Positions 52,271 through 61,720 are shown, numbered from the stretch's first letter. The stretch: DNA of 64,000 nt from Nonomuraea turkmeniaca (GCF_005889735.1 NZ_VCKY01000014.1:1-64000), one strand, 5' to 3'. Translations and numbers: made by a program. The notes: generated by a model from the sequence alone, not told the origin.

Positions 52271-53020
52271 GTGACTGCGACGATTGAGCGTGGCGCCGCC
52301 ACCGCGCCGGTTCCCGCTCCCAAGAGCACTCCAACGCGTAAGAAGCCCGGCGGGTTCCTCGGCTCGTCGAACGGCAAGAAGGCCGTGATGGCCGTCACGG
52401 GCGCCGTGATGGTGCTCTTCCTCCTCGCCCATATGCTCGGCAACCTCAAGATCTTCCTGGGCAAGGACTCCTTCAACGACTACGCGCACGCGTTGCGCAC
52501 GTTGCTCGAGCCGCTGCTGCCGTACCGGACGCTGCTGACGATCCTGGAGGTCGGCCTCGTCGCGTCAGTCGTCCTGCACATGTGGGCCGCGATCTCCCTG
52601 GCCCGGCGGGCCGGCAAGGCCAGGCCGGTCAAGTACGTCGCCAAGAAGCCGCAGGCGAACGGCTACGCCACGCACATCATGCGGTTCGGCGGCCTGACGA
52701 TCGCGCTCTTCGTGGTCTGGCACCTGCTCGACCTGACCTTCGGCGTCGTCAACCCCAAGGGCTTCGACTCCGCTCCGGCCGACCGGATGATCGCCGGCTT
52801 CGAGCCGTCCCGGTGGTGGGTGACGCTCATCTACTTCGTGGCCGTCGTCATGGTCGGCCTGCACCTGCGACACGGCATCTGGAGCGCCGTGCAGACGCTC
52901 GGCTGGGCCAACCGCAACCGCTACCGCGTTCTGAAGGCTTCCGCCGCGCTGGTCTCGGCCGTGCTGGTGGTCGGCTTCCTGGCGCCGCCCCTCGCGATCA
53001 CGTTCGGAGTTGTCAAGTGA
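52271..53020 (+). CDS. sdhC: Succinate dehydrogenase cytochrome b subunit
   Basis: A 249-residue membrane subunit of the type with two haems and five helices found in B. subtilis and many actinobacteria. Helices include [58 protein letters not shown] and [20 protein letters not shown]. The His residues in AHMLGN, LHMW, WHLLD and LHLRHG are haem ligand candidates. The start is the GTG at 52271 with GAGGAAAC upstream. First gene of sdhCAB. Confidence 0.93.
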   Translation: MTATIERGAATAPVPAPKSTPTRKKPGGFLGSSNGKKAVMAVTGAVMVLFLLAHMLGNLKIFLGKDSFNDYAHALRTLLEPLLPYRTLLTILEVGLVASVVLHMWAAISLARRAGKARPVKYVAKKPQANGYATHIMRFGGLTIALFVVWHLLDLTFGVVNPKGFDSAPADRMIAGFEPSRWWVTLIYFVAVVMVGLHLRHGIWSAVQTLGWANRNRYRVLKASAALVSAVLVVGFLAPPLAITFGVVK

Positions 53021-53103
53021 AGAGCGAACCCGACGCGGTGAGCGGAGTGGACACGCGACGAAGGAGTGGGTCCGCGGAGCGAATGAGGAGCGGTGAGCGA
53101 CCA

Positions 53104-55032
53104 ATGAGCAGGTACACGGAAGGTCCGGAGATCCGGGACGCCAAGGCTCCTGCCGGTCCTATCGAGGAGCGGTGGGAGAAGCGGAAGTTCTCCGCGAAGC
53201 TGGTCAACCCGGCCAACAAGCGCAAGCTCACCGTGATCGTCGTCGGCACCGGCCTCGCGGGCGGCTCGGCCGCGGCGACGCTGGGCGAGCTGGGCTACAA
53301 CGTCAAGTCGTTCTGCTACCAGGACACGCCGCGCCGCGCCCACTCCATCGCCGCGCAGGGCGGCATCAACGCCGCCAAGAACTACCGCGGCGACGGCGAC
53401 AGCATCTACCGGCTGTTCTACGACACGGTGAAGGGCGGCGACTTCCGCGCCCGCGAGTCGAACGTCTACCGCCTCGCCCAGGTCTCGGTGAACATCATCG
53501 ACCAGGCGGTGGCCCAGGGCGTGCCGTTCGCCCGCGAGTACGGCGGCCTGCTCGACACCCGCTCGTTCGGCGGCGCCCAGGTGTCCCGCACGTTCTACGC
53601 CCGCGGCCAGACGGGCCAGCAGCTGCTGCTGGGCGCGTACCAGGCGCTGGAGCGGCAGATCGCCGCTGGGACCGTGACCATGCACACGCGGCATGAGATG
53701 CTCGACGTGATCGTCGCCGACGGGCGGGCGCGCGGCATCATCGTGCGCGACATGGTGACCGGTGAGATCGAGCGCCACCTGGCCGACGCCGTGGTGCTGG
53801 CCACCGGCGGCTACGGCAACGTGTTCTTCCTGTCCACCAACGCCAAGGGCTGCAACACGACGGCGATCTGGCGGGCGCACGAGCGTGGGGCGTACTTCGC
53901 CAATCCGTGCTACACGCAGATCCACCCGACCTGCATCCCGGTGTCGGGCGAGTACCAGTCGAAGCTGACGCTGATGTCGGAGTCGCTGCGTAACGACGGC
54001 CGCGTGTGGGTGCCGCTGCGCAAGAACGACACCCGCGCCCCCGGTGACATTCCGGACGACGAGCGCGACTACTACCTGGAGCGGATCTATCCCGCCTTCG
54101 GCAACCTCGTCCCCCGCGACATCGCCTCCCGCGCCGCCAAGAACGTCTGCGACGAGGGCCGCGGCGTCGGCCCCGGCGGGCTCGGCGTGTACCTGGACTT
54201 CCGGGACGCCATCAACCGCCTCGGCCGCGACGCCGTGGAGAAGAAGTACGGCAACCTCTTCGAGATGTACGAGCGCATCACCGGCGAGAACCCGTACGAC
54301 GTGCCGATGCGCATCTACCCGGCCGTGCACTACACCATGGGCGGCCTGTGGGTGGACTACGACCTGCAGTCGACGATCCCCGGCCTGTTCGTCATCGGTG
54401 AGGCGAACTTCTCCGACCACGGCGCGAACCGCCTCGGCGCCTCCGCGCTGATGCAGGGCCTGGCCGACGGCTATTTCGTCCTTCCGACCACCATCGGCGA
54501 CTACCTGGCCGCCGGCCCGTTCGGCGACGTCGACGACGAGGCCATCGCCGAAGCCGAGATCAAGGTCAGGAACAAGATCGACCGCCTCCTGTCCGTGAAC
54601 GGCACCCGCACCCCCGACTCCTTCCACCGCGAGCTGGGCAAGCTCATGTGGGACTACTGCGGCATGGAGCGCACCGAGGAGTCGCTGCGCAAGGCCCTGG
54701 AGCGCATCCCCGAGCTGCGCGAGGAGTTCTGGCAGAACGTCAAGGTGACCGGCACCTCCGAGGAGCTCAACCAGGTCCTGGAGCGGGCCGGACGCGTCGC
54801 CGACTTCTTCGACCTGGCCGAGCTCATGTGCCTGGACGCCCTGGTCCGCACCGAGTCCTGCGGCGGCCACTTCCGCGCCGAGTCCCAGGACGCCGACGGC
54901 GAGGCCCTGCGTGACGACGAGAACTTCGCGCACGTCTCGGCCTGGGAGTTCTCTCCTTCCGGCGAGCCGGTGCTGCACAAGGAAACGCTCGAGTACGAGT
55001 ACGTCAAGATGACCCAGCGGAGTTACAAGTGA
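53104..55032 (+). CDS. sdhA: Succinate dehydrogenase/fumarate reductase flavoprotein subunit
   Basis: A 642-residue flavoprotein. FAD-binding [20 protein letters not shown] and the covalent-FAD His in [17 protein letters not shown] are present, with [37 protein letters not shown] and [20 protein letters not shown]. It belongs to the second SDH class with SdhC at 52271. The ATG at 53104 is chosen; an in-frame ATG at 53083 preceded by GGAG is possible. It overlaps sdhB by four bases (GTGA). Confidence 0.96.
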   Translation: MSRYTEGPEIRDAKAPAGPIEERWEKRKFSAKLVNPANKRKLTVIVVGTGLAGGSAAATLGELGYNVKSFCYQDTPRRAHSIAAQGGINAAKNYRGDGDSIYRLFYDTVKGGDFRARESNVYRLAQVSVNIIDQAVAQGVPFAREYGGLLDTRSFGGAQVSRTFYARGQTGQQLLLGAYQALERQIAAGTVTMHTRHEMLDVIVADGRARGIIVRDMVTGEIERHLADAVVLATGGYGNVFFLSTNAKGCNTTAIWRAHERGAYFANPCYTQIHPTCIPVSGEYQSKLTLMSESLRNDGRVWVPLRKNDTRAPGDIPDDERDYYLERIYPAFGNLVPRDIASRAAKNVCDEGRGVGPGGLGVYLDFRDAINRLGRDAVEKKYGNLFEMYERITGENPYDVPMRIYPAVHYTMGGLWVDYDLQSTIPGLFVIGEANFSDHGANRLGASALMQGLADGYFVLPTTIGDYLAAGPFGDVDDEAIAEAEIKVRNKIDRLLSVNGTRTPDSFHRELGKLMWDYCGMERTEESLRKALERIPELREEFWQNVKVTGTSEELNQVLERAGRVADFFDLAELMCLDALVRTESCGGHFRAESQDADGEALRDDENFAHVSAWEFSPSGEPVLHKETLEYEYVKMTQRSYK

Positions 55033-55769
55033 ACCTGACCCTGCGCGTTTGGCGTCAGAGCGGCCCTTCCGACGATGGCCGGATGGTGACGTACAAGGTG
55101 GAGGACGTGTCCCCGGACATGTCCTTCCTCGAGATGCTCGACGTCCTCAACGAGCGCCTCATCCTCGAGGGCGACGACCCGATCGCCTTCGACCACGACT
55201 GCCGTGAAGGCATCTGCGGCATGTGCGGCATGGTCATCAACGGCGTCGCCCATGGCGAGCAGCGCGCCACGACGACCTGCCAGCTCCACATGCGCCACTT
55301 CGAGGACGGCGCCACGATCACCATCGAGCCGTGGCGGGCGGCCCCGTTCCCCGTCGTCAAGGACCTGGTCGTGGACCGCAGCGCCTTCGACCGCATCATC
55401 CAGGCCGGCGGCTTCGTCTCGGTCCCGGCCGGCTCTGCCCCGGACGCCCACAGCGTCCCCGTACGCAAGGAAGACGCGGACGCCGCCTTCGACGCGGCCA
55501 CCTGCATCGGCTGCGGCGCCTGCGTGGCCGCCTGCCCGAACGGTTCGGCCTCGTTGTTCACCGCCGCCAAGATCACCCACCTGAGCCTGCTCCCGCAGGG
55601 CCAGCCGGAACGCCTGTCGCGCGCCAAGGCCATGGTGGACCAGATGGACGTGGAGGGCTTCGGCGGCTGCACGAACACGGGCGAATGCACAGCGGTGTGC
55701 CCCAAGGGGATTCCGCTGGAGACGATCGCGCGGATGAACAGCGACTACCTGAAGGCGAACGCCAAGTAG
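55029..55769 (+). CDS. sdhB: Succinate dehydrogenase/fumarate reductase iron-sulfur subunit
   Basis: A 246-residue subunit. [2Fe-2S] cysteines are in [18 protein letters not shown] and TTTCQLH, and the other clusters' ligands are in [14 protein letters not shown] and [20 protein letters not shown]. The sequence is clearly different from the Sdh1-type subunit at 44811. It starts with GTG overlapping the sdhA stop and is followed by a strong terminator. Confidence 0.95.
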   Translation: MNLTLRVWRQSGPSDDGRMVTYKVEDVSPDMSFLEMLDVLNERLILEGDDPIAFDHDCREGICGMCGMVINGVAHGEQRATTTCQLHMRHFEDGATITIEPWRAAPFPVVKDLVVDRSAFDRIIQAGGFVSVPAGSAPDAHSVPVRKEDADAAFDAATCIGCGACVAACPNGSASLFTAAKITHLSLLPQGQPERLSRAKAMVDQMDVEGFGGCTNTGECTAVCPKGIPLETIARMNSDYLKANAK

Positions 55770-55773
55770 GCCC

Positions 55774-55809
55774 ATCCCGTCGGCCCGTTGTCACATGGGC
55801 TGACGGGAT
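55774..55809. terminator. Terminator of the sdhCAB operon
   Basis: ATCCCGTCGGCCC (55774-55786) and GGGCTGACGGGAT (55797-55809) pair at 12 of 13 positions around a 10-base loop, five bases after the sdhB stop codon. Confidence 0.75.
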
Positions 55810-55883
55810 CCCATCACGCGCTCTGCCTCCCACACGTCCGGCGGCGGTGGCCGCTCCCAGCGTGGACGCCTGAATCGGGCACC

Positions 55884-56525
55884 CTAGGGCGAACACTCCC
55901 GCATGATGCGTACGAGCTCCTCCGGCCGCACAGGCGGCTCAGGCAGCGGATGAGCCGCCGCCGCCCGGAACCCGTCCAGCAGCAGGGCCAAATGCCGCCG
56001 CCAAGCCTGCGGCCGCACCGCCCCCGTGGCCTCGACCGTACGGGCGATGCCCCAGGTGACGAACGCCATGTCCTCGAGCGTGCAGTCCTCGCGCAACGCC
56101 CCGGCCTCCCGGGCCCGCGCCAGGATCCGCTGCATCAGCTCATACCCCCGCGCGTGGTCCTCCGAAGGCGGCGCGACCTGCGGGACCCGGCGCGAGACGA
56201 GGTCGTTGTAGCCCCGGTCGGCGGCCTGCAGCTCACAGACCCGCTCCAGGAAGTGCACCAGCCCGTCCCATGGATCCGCCATCTCCAGGGCATGCTCCGC
56301 GATCCGCGCCACCGTGGCCGTCCGATCGGCGAAGACGGCGTCGATGAGGTCGTTGCGGCTCGGGAAGCGGTTGTAGAGGGTGCCGCTGCTCACCCCGGCC
56401 GTACGCGCGACCTCGTCGAGGGCGACGTCCAGGCCTCGGGTGGCGAACAGGTCGCGGGCGGCGGCCACCAGCAGGTCCCGGTTTCGCTGCGCGTCTCTGC
56501 GTAGGGGCTTGGCGTGCGTCGGCAT
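55884..56525 (-). CDS. TetR-family regulator facing an atypical SDR
   Basis: A 213-residue TetR regulator. The helix-turn-helix covers about residues 14-58 (NRDLLVAAARDLFATRGLDVALDEVARTAGVSSGTLYNRFPSRNDLI in parts). The C-terminal domain has no assigned ligand. The ATG at 56525 gives the start MPTHAKPLRRDAQRN. It is divergent from the SDR-like gene at 56630 across 104 bases, which hold a clear inverted repeat. Confidence 0.9.
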   Translation of the reverse strand: MPTHAKPLRRDAQRNRDLLVAAARDLFATRGLDVALDEVARTAGVSSGTLYNRFPSRNDLIDAVFADRTATVARIAEHALEMADPWDGLVHFLERVCELQAADRGYNDLVSRRVPQVAPPSEDHARGYELMQRILARAREAGALREDCTLEDMAFVTWGIARTVEATGAVRPQAWRRHLALLLDGFRAAAAHPLPEPPVRPEELVRIMRECSP

Positions 56526-56583
56526 GCGCCCATCGTACCGAAGTTGAGAACGGTCCCAAGTTGTGGCACTCTGCAGGAGCTGA

Positions 56584-56605
56584 AAGTTGATGGAATAGTC
56601 AACTT
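56584..56605. promoter_or_regulatory. Operator between TetR and the SDR-like gene
   Basis: AAGTTGA (56584-56590) and TCAACTT (56599-56605) form a perfect inverted repeat with an 8-base spacer. Two further AAGTTG half-sites are at 56541-56546 and 56558-56563. The full site ends 24 bases before the ATG at 56630. Confidence 0.6.
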
Positions 56606-56629
56606 AGCTGGATCGATTAAGGAGTCGTC

Positions 56630-57352
56630 ATGCCCACAACGCTCGCCATCTTCGGTGCCGGCCCAGTCCTGGGCCTGTCCGTCGCCCGACGCTTCGGCCG
56701 CGAGGGCTTCCGCGTCGCACTCGTCGCACGTACCAGGAAGAACCTCGATCACCTCGTCGCCGAACTCGCCCGCGACGGCATCGAGGCGACCGGCTTCACC
56801 GCCGACGTCTACGACCGCGACCAGATCGCGAACGCCGTGACGGCGATCAAGGACGCGTACGGGCGGATCGACGTCGCGGAGTTCAGCCCTGGTGGTGGCG
56901 ACATGGGGGAGGGGATCGTGCCGACGCTCGACGTCGACATCGAGAACACCCAGCTGATCCTGGATCGTTTCCTGCTGTCGGCGATCGCCCTGGTGCGGCA
57001 GGTGCTCCCCGACATGATCGAACGGGGCGACGGCGGCATCCTCTTCACGGCGGGGCAATCCGGCATCCATCCGGTCCCGTTCCTCGGGAACGTGGGCATG
57101 GCGCAGGCCGCGCTACGCAACTACTTCCACACGCTCAACACCGTGCTCGCCGACAAGGGCGTCTACGTCGGGGCGGTCAACGTCGGCGCGCTGATCGAGG
57201 GCAGCGTGCCGCACCAGGCCATCGCCTCGTCCCGTGAGCCGCTCGGCTTCGAATCGGAGGTCATCCACCCGGACGTTTACGCGGAGAGGTTCTGGGAGCT
57301 GTACTCCAAGCGCGACCGCGTGGAGGCTCTGGTGGGCAGCTTCGGCCGTTAG
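56630..57352 (+). CDS. Atypical SDR-family protein lacking the YxxxK pair
   Basis: A 240-residue Rossmann-fold protein of the SDR superfamily: IFGAGPVLGLSVARRFGREGF at the cofactor site, FTADVYDRDQIANAV and GRIDVAEFSPGG. At the usual catalytic YxASKAA position it reads FLGNVGMAQAALRN, so both Tyr and Lys are missing. It is therefore either non-catalytic, a sensor, or uses another mechanism. The ATG at 56630 follows AAGGAG. Divergent from its probable TetR regulator. Confidence 0.82.
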   Translation: MPTTLAIFGAGPVLGLSVARRFGREGFRVALVARTRKNLDHLVAELARDGIEATGFTADVYDRDQIANAVTAIKDAYGRIDVAEFSPGGGDMGEGIVPTLDVDIENTQLILDRFLLSAIALVRQVLPDMIERGDGGILFTAGQSGIHPVPFLGNVGMAQAALRNYFHTLNTVLADKGVYVGAVNVGALIEGSVPHQAIASSREPLGFESEVIHPDVYAERFWELYSKRDRVEALVGSFGR

Positions 57353-57583
57353 ATTGGCGCGGGCGCCGGCCTAGGTCTCCTGTACGGGCGTCGCGTCAGG
57401 GCAAGACCCTCATGCTCGCACTCGTGGCACAGGAAACCGGCGGGCCACGCGAAAGAGACGATCTCCGATCCGTCGCCGTGCGCCGCCCCCGTTTCGAGGA
57501 TCTCGCCCGGCAGTGGTGCTTCCTGCATGCGTCCAGCGACACGCTCAACGCGATGCAACGAGGGCGCCGGGAGAGCATGTTGG

Positions 57584-57615
57584 CTAATTTGTATGTCGCC
57601 AAGCATACTAATTAG
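57584..57615. promoter_or_regulatory. Long AT-rich palindrome abutting the ATPase start codon
   Basis: CTAATTTGTATG (57584-57595) and CATACTAATTAG (57604-57615) match at 11 of 12 positions around an 8-base spacer. The right arm ends at the base before the GTG at 57616. It is a strong candidate operator at a leaderless promoter. Confidence 0.6.
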
Positions 57616-59112
57616 GTGATGAAGCCATCGAGAGTGTTGTCCCGCGACACTGAGTGGGCAGCCCTTGCCCAGTTCGTTCAGCGTCGGGATCCTCGCCTCC
57701 GGCTCGGCATCGTGTCGGGGCGGCGTCGCGTCGGGAAGAGCTTTCTGATTCGAGCGCTCGCCGAGGTCTCTGACGGCCTCTATGTCTCCGCTGTCGCGGA
57801 GGAGGGCGTTGTAGCGGCGCGTCGCCGGTTGGCCTCCGAGATCGCGCGCTACGCGGGCATCGGCCCAGAGCTGGTAGCGGATGCGAGCTGGGAGTCGCTC
57901 CTCTCCACCGCAATCGAGCTCACGGCCCGTCGTCGAGGGGTGTTCGTCATCGATGAATTGCCGTACTGGATGGCGCACTCTCCGGAACTACCCGGCCTGC
58001 TCCAGCTGCTCTACGACCAGGCTCAGGCGGGCCAGGGCGCGACGGGTGGGCGAGTGATCGTCTGCGGATCGGCCATGTCGGTGATGAACGATCTGCTCTC
58101 CGGTACGAAGGCGCTGCGCGGGCGGGCGGCGATCGATCTTCGTCTGCGTCCCTTCGACCTGGCCACAACCGCGCGCTACTGGGGAATCGGCGACCCGGCC
58201 GCCGCCCTGCGGGTGCATGCGCTCCTTGGTGGAGCTCCGGGCTATCGCAATCTGGCCAATGTGGATGCTCCGCAGACCACTGACGAGGTGGGCGACTGGG
58301 TATCCTCCACCGTGCTGGATCCAAGGCAGGCGCTCTTCTCCGGCAGTGAGGCGGAGTATCTGCTGCGTGAGGATCCCAAGTTCACAGGGAGCGCCCTGCA
58401 CTACGCGATCATCAACGCGGTCGCGAACGGCGCCACCAGCCCGGCGAAGATCGGTGGGTTGCTGGAGCAGCCGCGCTCGTCGCTGACCCGCCCCATCGAC
58501 GCGCTGGTGAGCGCTGGCTACCTGAGGCACGACACCGATCCACTCTGGGAGAGGCGGCCGGTGATCACGATCGTCGATCCCATCGTGCGTTTTCACAACC
58601 TGGTTACGGTGCCGCAGCGCGATCTCGTGGAGACCGGGCAGTCAGCGGAGGCCTGGCGGCGTTCGCGACCTACCTTTGTGGCGCGCATCCTGGGGCCTCA
58701 CTTCGAGAGTTGTGCCCGAGCGTGGCTCCGGGGCCAGGCCGACCCAGCACTGCGAGGACACGCCGGCGTGGTGACGGGAACCGTCGTCAACGATCGGAAA
58801 GGACAGAAGCACGAGATCGACATCGTGGCACTGGACAAGCGGGCGGGAAGAGCGGAGATCCGTCTCATCGGGGAGGCCAAAGCGACGGTGACCCGCCGGA
58901 GCACGGCCGATCTCGATCGTCTCGACCGGCTCAAAGAGCTGCTGGCAGAGCAGGGGCATGACGCCGGGTCGGCGGTCCTTGCCCTGTTCTCGATGGAGGG
59001 TTTCCAGCCGGACCTGGTCAGCACAGCGCGGCGCAGGAGGGATGTCCTGCTGGTCGACCTGCCTGTTCTCGTCGATGCCGACGATCCGGTCGTCATGCCT
59101 GCGGGTCGGTGA
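57616..59112 (+). CDS. AAA ATPase with C-terminal PD-(D/E)XK-like (DUF234-type) domain
   Basis: A 498-residue protein. The N-terminal P-loop ATPase has Walker A SGRRRVGKSFLIRA and Walker B GVFVIDELPYW (residues 33-46 and about 108-118). A winged helix (NGATSPAKIGGLLEQPRSSLTRPIDALVSAGYL) follows in the middle, and the C-terminus carries a nuclease-like core with KHEIDIVALDKRAGRAEIRLIGEAKA (Glu/Asp-x-Asp and ExK). The family is widespread in archaea and bacteria and poorly characterised. The GTG at 57616 or ATG at 57619 starts it directly at a palindrome, so it is probably leaderless and autoregulated. Confidence 0.85.
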   Translation: MMKPSRVLSRDTEWAALAQFVQRRDPRLRLGIVSGRRRVGKSFLIRALAEVSDGLYVSAVAEEGVVAARRRLASEIARYAGIGPELVADASWESLLSTAIELTARRRGVFVIDELPYWMAHSPELPGLLQLLYDQAQAGQGATGGRVIVCGSAMSVMNDLLSGTKALRGRAAIDLRLRPFDLATTARYWGIGDPAAALRVHALLGGAPGYRNLANVDAPQTTDEVGDWVSSTVLDPRQALFSGSEAEYLLREDPKFTGSALHYAIINAVANGATSPAKIGGLLEQPRSSLTRPIDALVSAGYLRHDTDPLWERRPVITIVDPIVRFHNLVTVPQRDLVETGQSAEAWRRSRPTFVARILGPHFESCARAWLRGQADPALRGHAGVVTGTVVNDRKGQKHEIDIVALDKRAGRAEIRLIGEAKATVTRRSTADLDRLDRLKELLAEQGHDAGSAVLALFSMEGFQPDLVSTARRRRDVLLVDLPVLVDADDPVVMPAGR

Positions 59113-59200
59113 AGCCCCTTTTCCGGTGTGCGTAACAAAGAGGGGGTTCGGACCACTTCCTGGTGTCAGAAGAACGTATCCGGAGCGAAGGGGCTGGGCG

Positions 59201-59767
59201 GTGGCGGATGATGCGGACCGGTTCACCGGCATGTACGACGAATGCCGGCAACGCGTCTGGGCCTACGTGGTCAGTCGCGCGGGACGGCAGGTCGCGGACG
59301 AGGTGGTGAGCGAGACGTTCGCGATCGCCTGGCGGCGGCTCGACGACGTGCCCGAGCCGGCTCTGCCGTGGCTGCTCGGCGTGGCCAGGAACATCCTGCG
59401 CGACAACGTACGGGCCGAGGCGCGCAGGGAGGCGCTGGCCGCGGAGCTGCGGGCCTGGACCGAGGGCGATGTGGCCGATCAGGTGACCGAGCGGATCGGG
59501 GTGTTGCGGGCACTGGCGGCGTTGCCTGAGGACGATCGGGAGATTCTCGTGCTGGTCGCGTGGCACGGGTTGTCGCCGAAGGAGGTGGCCCAGGTGATCG
59601 GCTGCTCGTCCGCGGCGTACCGGGTCCGCCTGCATCGAGCTCGTAAGCGGCTCAAGCAGGCGATGGACGACATCGAGGGCCAGGCGCCGGTTTACGTGCG
59701 GGACCGCGGCCAGGCGGCGCGGCCGCCCCTGCCTCACGTCCGGAACTACACCGAGGAGTTGTCATGA
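59201..59767 (+). CDS. ECF-type RNA polymerase sigma factor
   Basis: A 188-residue ECF sigma factor. Region 2 reads FTGMYDECRQRVWAYVVSRAG then QVADEVVSETFAIAWRRLDDV, and region 4 reads LAALPEDDREILVLVAWHGLSPKEVAQVIGCS then YRVRLHRARKRL. The start is the GTG at 59201 after AAGGGG. Its stop overlaps the ATG of the next gene (ATGA), indicating a sigma/regulator pair. Its targets are not visible. Confidence 0.92.
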   Translation: MADDADRFTGMYDECRQRVWAYVVSRAGRQVADEVVSETFAIAWRRLDDVPEPALPWLLGVARNILRDNVRAEARREALAAELRAWTEGDVADQVTERIGVLRALAALPEDDREILVLVAWHGLSPKEVAQVIGCSSAAYRVRLHRARKRLKQAMDDIEGQAPVYVRDRGQAARPPLPHVRNYTEELS

Positions 59768-60945
59768 ACCCGATCGACGAGCTTCGGGCCGCTCGGCCCG
59801 CTCACCTCGGCGACCGTCCGGTGGACGAGCGCACCAGAGCCGCCGAGCTGTCCTATGCCATGTCCCGGCCGAGGCAGGCGCAGCGGCGGCGGCGCAAGGT
59901 CGTGCGGCCGGTGTGGAGGCTCGGGCTGGCGGGGGCCGCGGCGGCCGTGACCGCGGTGGTCCTGGTGATGGCGGGGAACGGGGCCGCGCCGACCCCGCGG
60001 GCGCCGGACGGTGGCGGCCTGGTCGCCACCACCCCGGGCGGCACCCGTTCGACGGCGAACCCGGAGGGCACTGCCGCGCCGCGGGTCACGTTGTCGGCGC
60101 GGGACGTGCTGCTGGCCGCCGCCGCGAAGGCCGACCGGCAGACGGAGCGCACCGGCGACTACTGGCACACGGCGTCGGTGAGCCGGTCGCTGTTCACCGT
60201 GGCGAAGGGCGGCTACGACATGGTGCAGGAGAGCCGGCACGAGATGTGGACGCCCAGCGCCACCGGCGGCGAGCAGTGGAGCCGCAGCCAGTCGCTGGGA
60301 GCTCGCCCGGCCTCCGAGGAGGACAGGAAGGCGTGGGAGGCGGCAGGGTCGCCGGAGAAGGTCGAGGTCGCAGAGCCGGGCAAGCGTGGTTCGCTGGCTC
60401 TGGAGACCGAGACGGCACCGGGCAAGATGCGGACCAGCCGCAGCCCTCTGGTGGACGGGGACAAGGTGTTCTGGCTGGGCCGGAACGTGACGATGAAGGA
60501 TCTGCGCGGGTTGCCGAGCGACCCGGACGACCTCAAGAAGTGGCTGCTGCGGTCGTACGAGGGGCATGACACGGAGTCCTCGAGCCCGATGGCCTCCGAC
60601 GTCTGGTTGTTCAAGGTCAGCGCGGGCCTGATCACGGACATGCCGGTGACGCCGCGGGTGCGGGGTGCGGCGTTCCGCATGCTGGCCGAGCTCGACACCG
60701 TCAAGGTCGTCGAGAACCTCACCGACGCCGAAGGCCGCCAGGGCACGGCCGTCTCGATCGAGGAGCGCGTCAAGGGCGGCGCTGTCCTCGAGAACCGGCT
60801 GATCTTCGACGAGTCGACCGGCCGGGCCCTCGCCAACGAGTACGTCGTGGTGAAGCCCGGCGGGTTGCAGGCGGGCTTCGAGCCGGGCGAGGTGTTCATC
60901 TCCACCGCGGTGCTGGAGGCCGGCTGGACCGACGACAAGCCGTGA
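59764..60945 (+). CDS. CU044_5270-type membrane protein coupled to the sigma factor
   Basis: A 393-residue protein of the type found directly behind ECF sigma genes in Streptosporangiales. A cytoplasmic N-terminus of about 55 residues (NPIDELRAARPAHLGDRPVDE) is followed by one helix (LGLAGAAAAVTAVVLVMAGNG) and an exported domain (DYWHTASVSRSLFTV, SDVWLFKVSAGLITDMPVTP, AFRMLAELDTVKVVENLTD). An anti-sigma role is inferred from position and topology; no classical zinc anti-sigma motif is present. Confidence 0.82.
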   Translation: MNPIDELRAARPAHLGDRPVDERTRAAELSYAMSRPRQAQRRRRKVVRPVWRLGLAGAAAAVTAVVLVMAGNGAAPTPRAPDGGGLVATTPGGTRSTANPEGTAAPRVTLSARDVLLAAAAKADRQTERTGDYWHTASVSRSLFTVAKGGYDMVQESRHEMWTPSATGGEQWSRSQSLGARPASEEDRKAWEAAGSPEKVEVAEPGKRGSLALETETAPGKMRTSRSPLVDGDKVFWLGRNVTMKDLRGLPSDPDDLKKWLLRSYEGHDTESSSPMASDVWLFKVSAGLITDMPVTPRVRGAAFRMLAELDTVKVVENLTDAEGRQGTAVSIEERVKGGAVLENRLIFDESTGRALANEYVVVKPGGLQAGFEPGEVFISTAVLEAGWTDDKP

Positions 60946-61000
60946 CCGACCGGCTGTAAGCCGGTCGTCAGCGAACAAGCGGTGACCGCCCGCCGGGAAG

Positions 61001-61031
61001 AGCCCGCCAGACCTATCCGGTCTGGCGGGCT
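61001..61031. terminator. Perfect bidirectional terminator
   Basis: AGCCCGCCAGACC (61001-61013) and GGTCTGGCGGGCT (61019-61031) form a 13-base perfect stem around TATCC. It ends the sigma-operon and overlaps the stop of the convergent gene at 61013. Confidence 0.8.
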
Positions 61032-61423
61032 TCGTCGTTGGCGTTGGTGCGGATCTGCTGGATGCGTTGTTTGGTGAGCCCGAGCAGCTCCCCGATGTCC
61101 CCGTCCGACAGGCCCAGCTCGTGCATGTGCTTGACCCGTTTCTTGAGCGTGCGCGTGTAGTCCTCGGCGATGGCGGCGGCCTGGCGCTGGAGTGCGGCGA
61201 AGTCGTCGAGGTCCTGCTCGGACAGGCCGGGCAGCGTGTAGTGGTAGACGGGGGTCGGCGGCTGGGCGCGATCGGCGAACAGGAACGGCAGCCCCGCGGC
61301 GACATCCCCCTGGAGTTCCTTCAGCGTACGTGCCGACATGCCGCCGGCCACGCCGTCCACCTGGGCGAGCCACAAGTTGCCAGCCATGGTGACGTGGACG
61401 TCGACGCGGTCTGCGGGGGTCAT
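61013..61423 (-). CDS. HicB-like/HTH protein of a two-gene toxin-antitoxin-like module
   Basis: A 136-residue protein. The N-terminal half resembles HicB-type antitoxins (VDVHVTMAGNLWLAQVDGVAGGMSARTLKELQGDVAAGLPFL in parts). A central helix (LDDFAALQRQAAAIAEDYTR) leads to a C-terminal helix-turn-helix (LSDGDIGELLGLTKQRIQQI). No HicA-type double-stranded RNA binding partner is recognised; the partner gene upstream is of unknown type. The ATG at 61423 is preferred over 61435. Gap to the upstream gene: 21 bases. Confidence 0.7.
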   Translation of the reverse strand: MTPADRVDVHVTMAGNLWLAQVDGVAGGMSARTLKELQGDVAAGLPFLFADRAQPPTPVYHYTLPGLSEQDLDDFAALQRQAAAIAEDYTRTLKKRVKHMHELGLSDGDIGELLGLTKQRIQQIRTNANDEARQTG

Positions 61424-61444
61424 CGGTTTCTCCAACCCAGGTCG

Positions 61445-61720
61445 TCAGTCCTCTAGCCAGTCGTCGCCGAACAGGTGCGCGAGCCCTTGTTCGAGGGAGT
61501 CCACCAGCCGCGGGGTCTCCCGAGGGTACAGCGGGACGATCGCACGGGCCGCCACGCGGCCCTCGGCATCCCATAGCAAGAGGAATCGCTGCCGCTGCGT
61601 CGTTTCCGCCCAGTCGCAGCGCAAGCCATGGAGGTGGGAGAGCCCGATGATCCGATCGCGGATGGCCGCGTACTCGTCTCGTTCCACCACACGCGGCAGA
61701 CTATATCTCTTGTCTACCAT
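61445..61720 (-). CDS. Unknown small protein, first gene of the toxin-antitoxin-like module
   Basis: A 91-residue protein (MVDKRYSLPRVVERDEYAAI, RDRIIGLSHLHGLRCDWAET, QRFLLLWDAEGRVAARAIVP). It has an alpha/beta pattern and an acidic C-terminus (LAHLFGDDWLED) but no recognised motif. The ATG at 61720 lies inside the operator cluster, arguing for autoregulation. Size and linkage to an HTH/HicB-like gene suggest a toxin or effector role, which is inference only. Confidence 0.6.
   Translation of the reverse strand: MVDKRYSLPRVVERDEYAAIRDRIIGLSHLHGLRCDWAETTQRQRFLLLWDAEGRVAARAIVPLYPRETPRLVDSLEQGLAHLFGDDWLED

Noticed and set aside
57353-57615. Frames on both strands between the SDR-like gene and the ATPase
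   Set aside because: No ribosome binding site or motif; the stretch is explained as a promoter region with the palindrome at its end.
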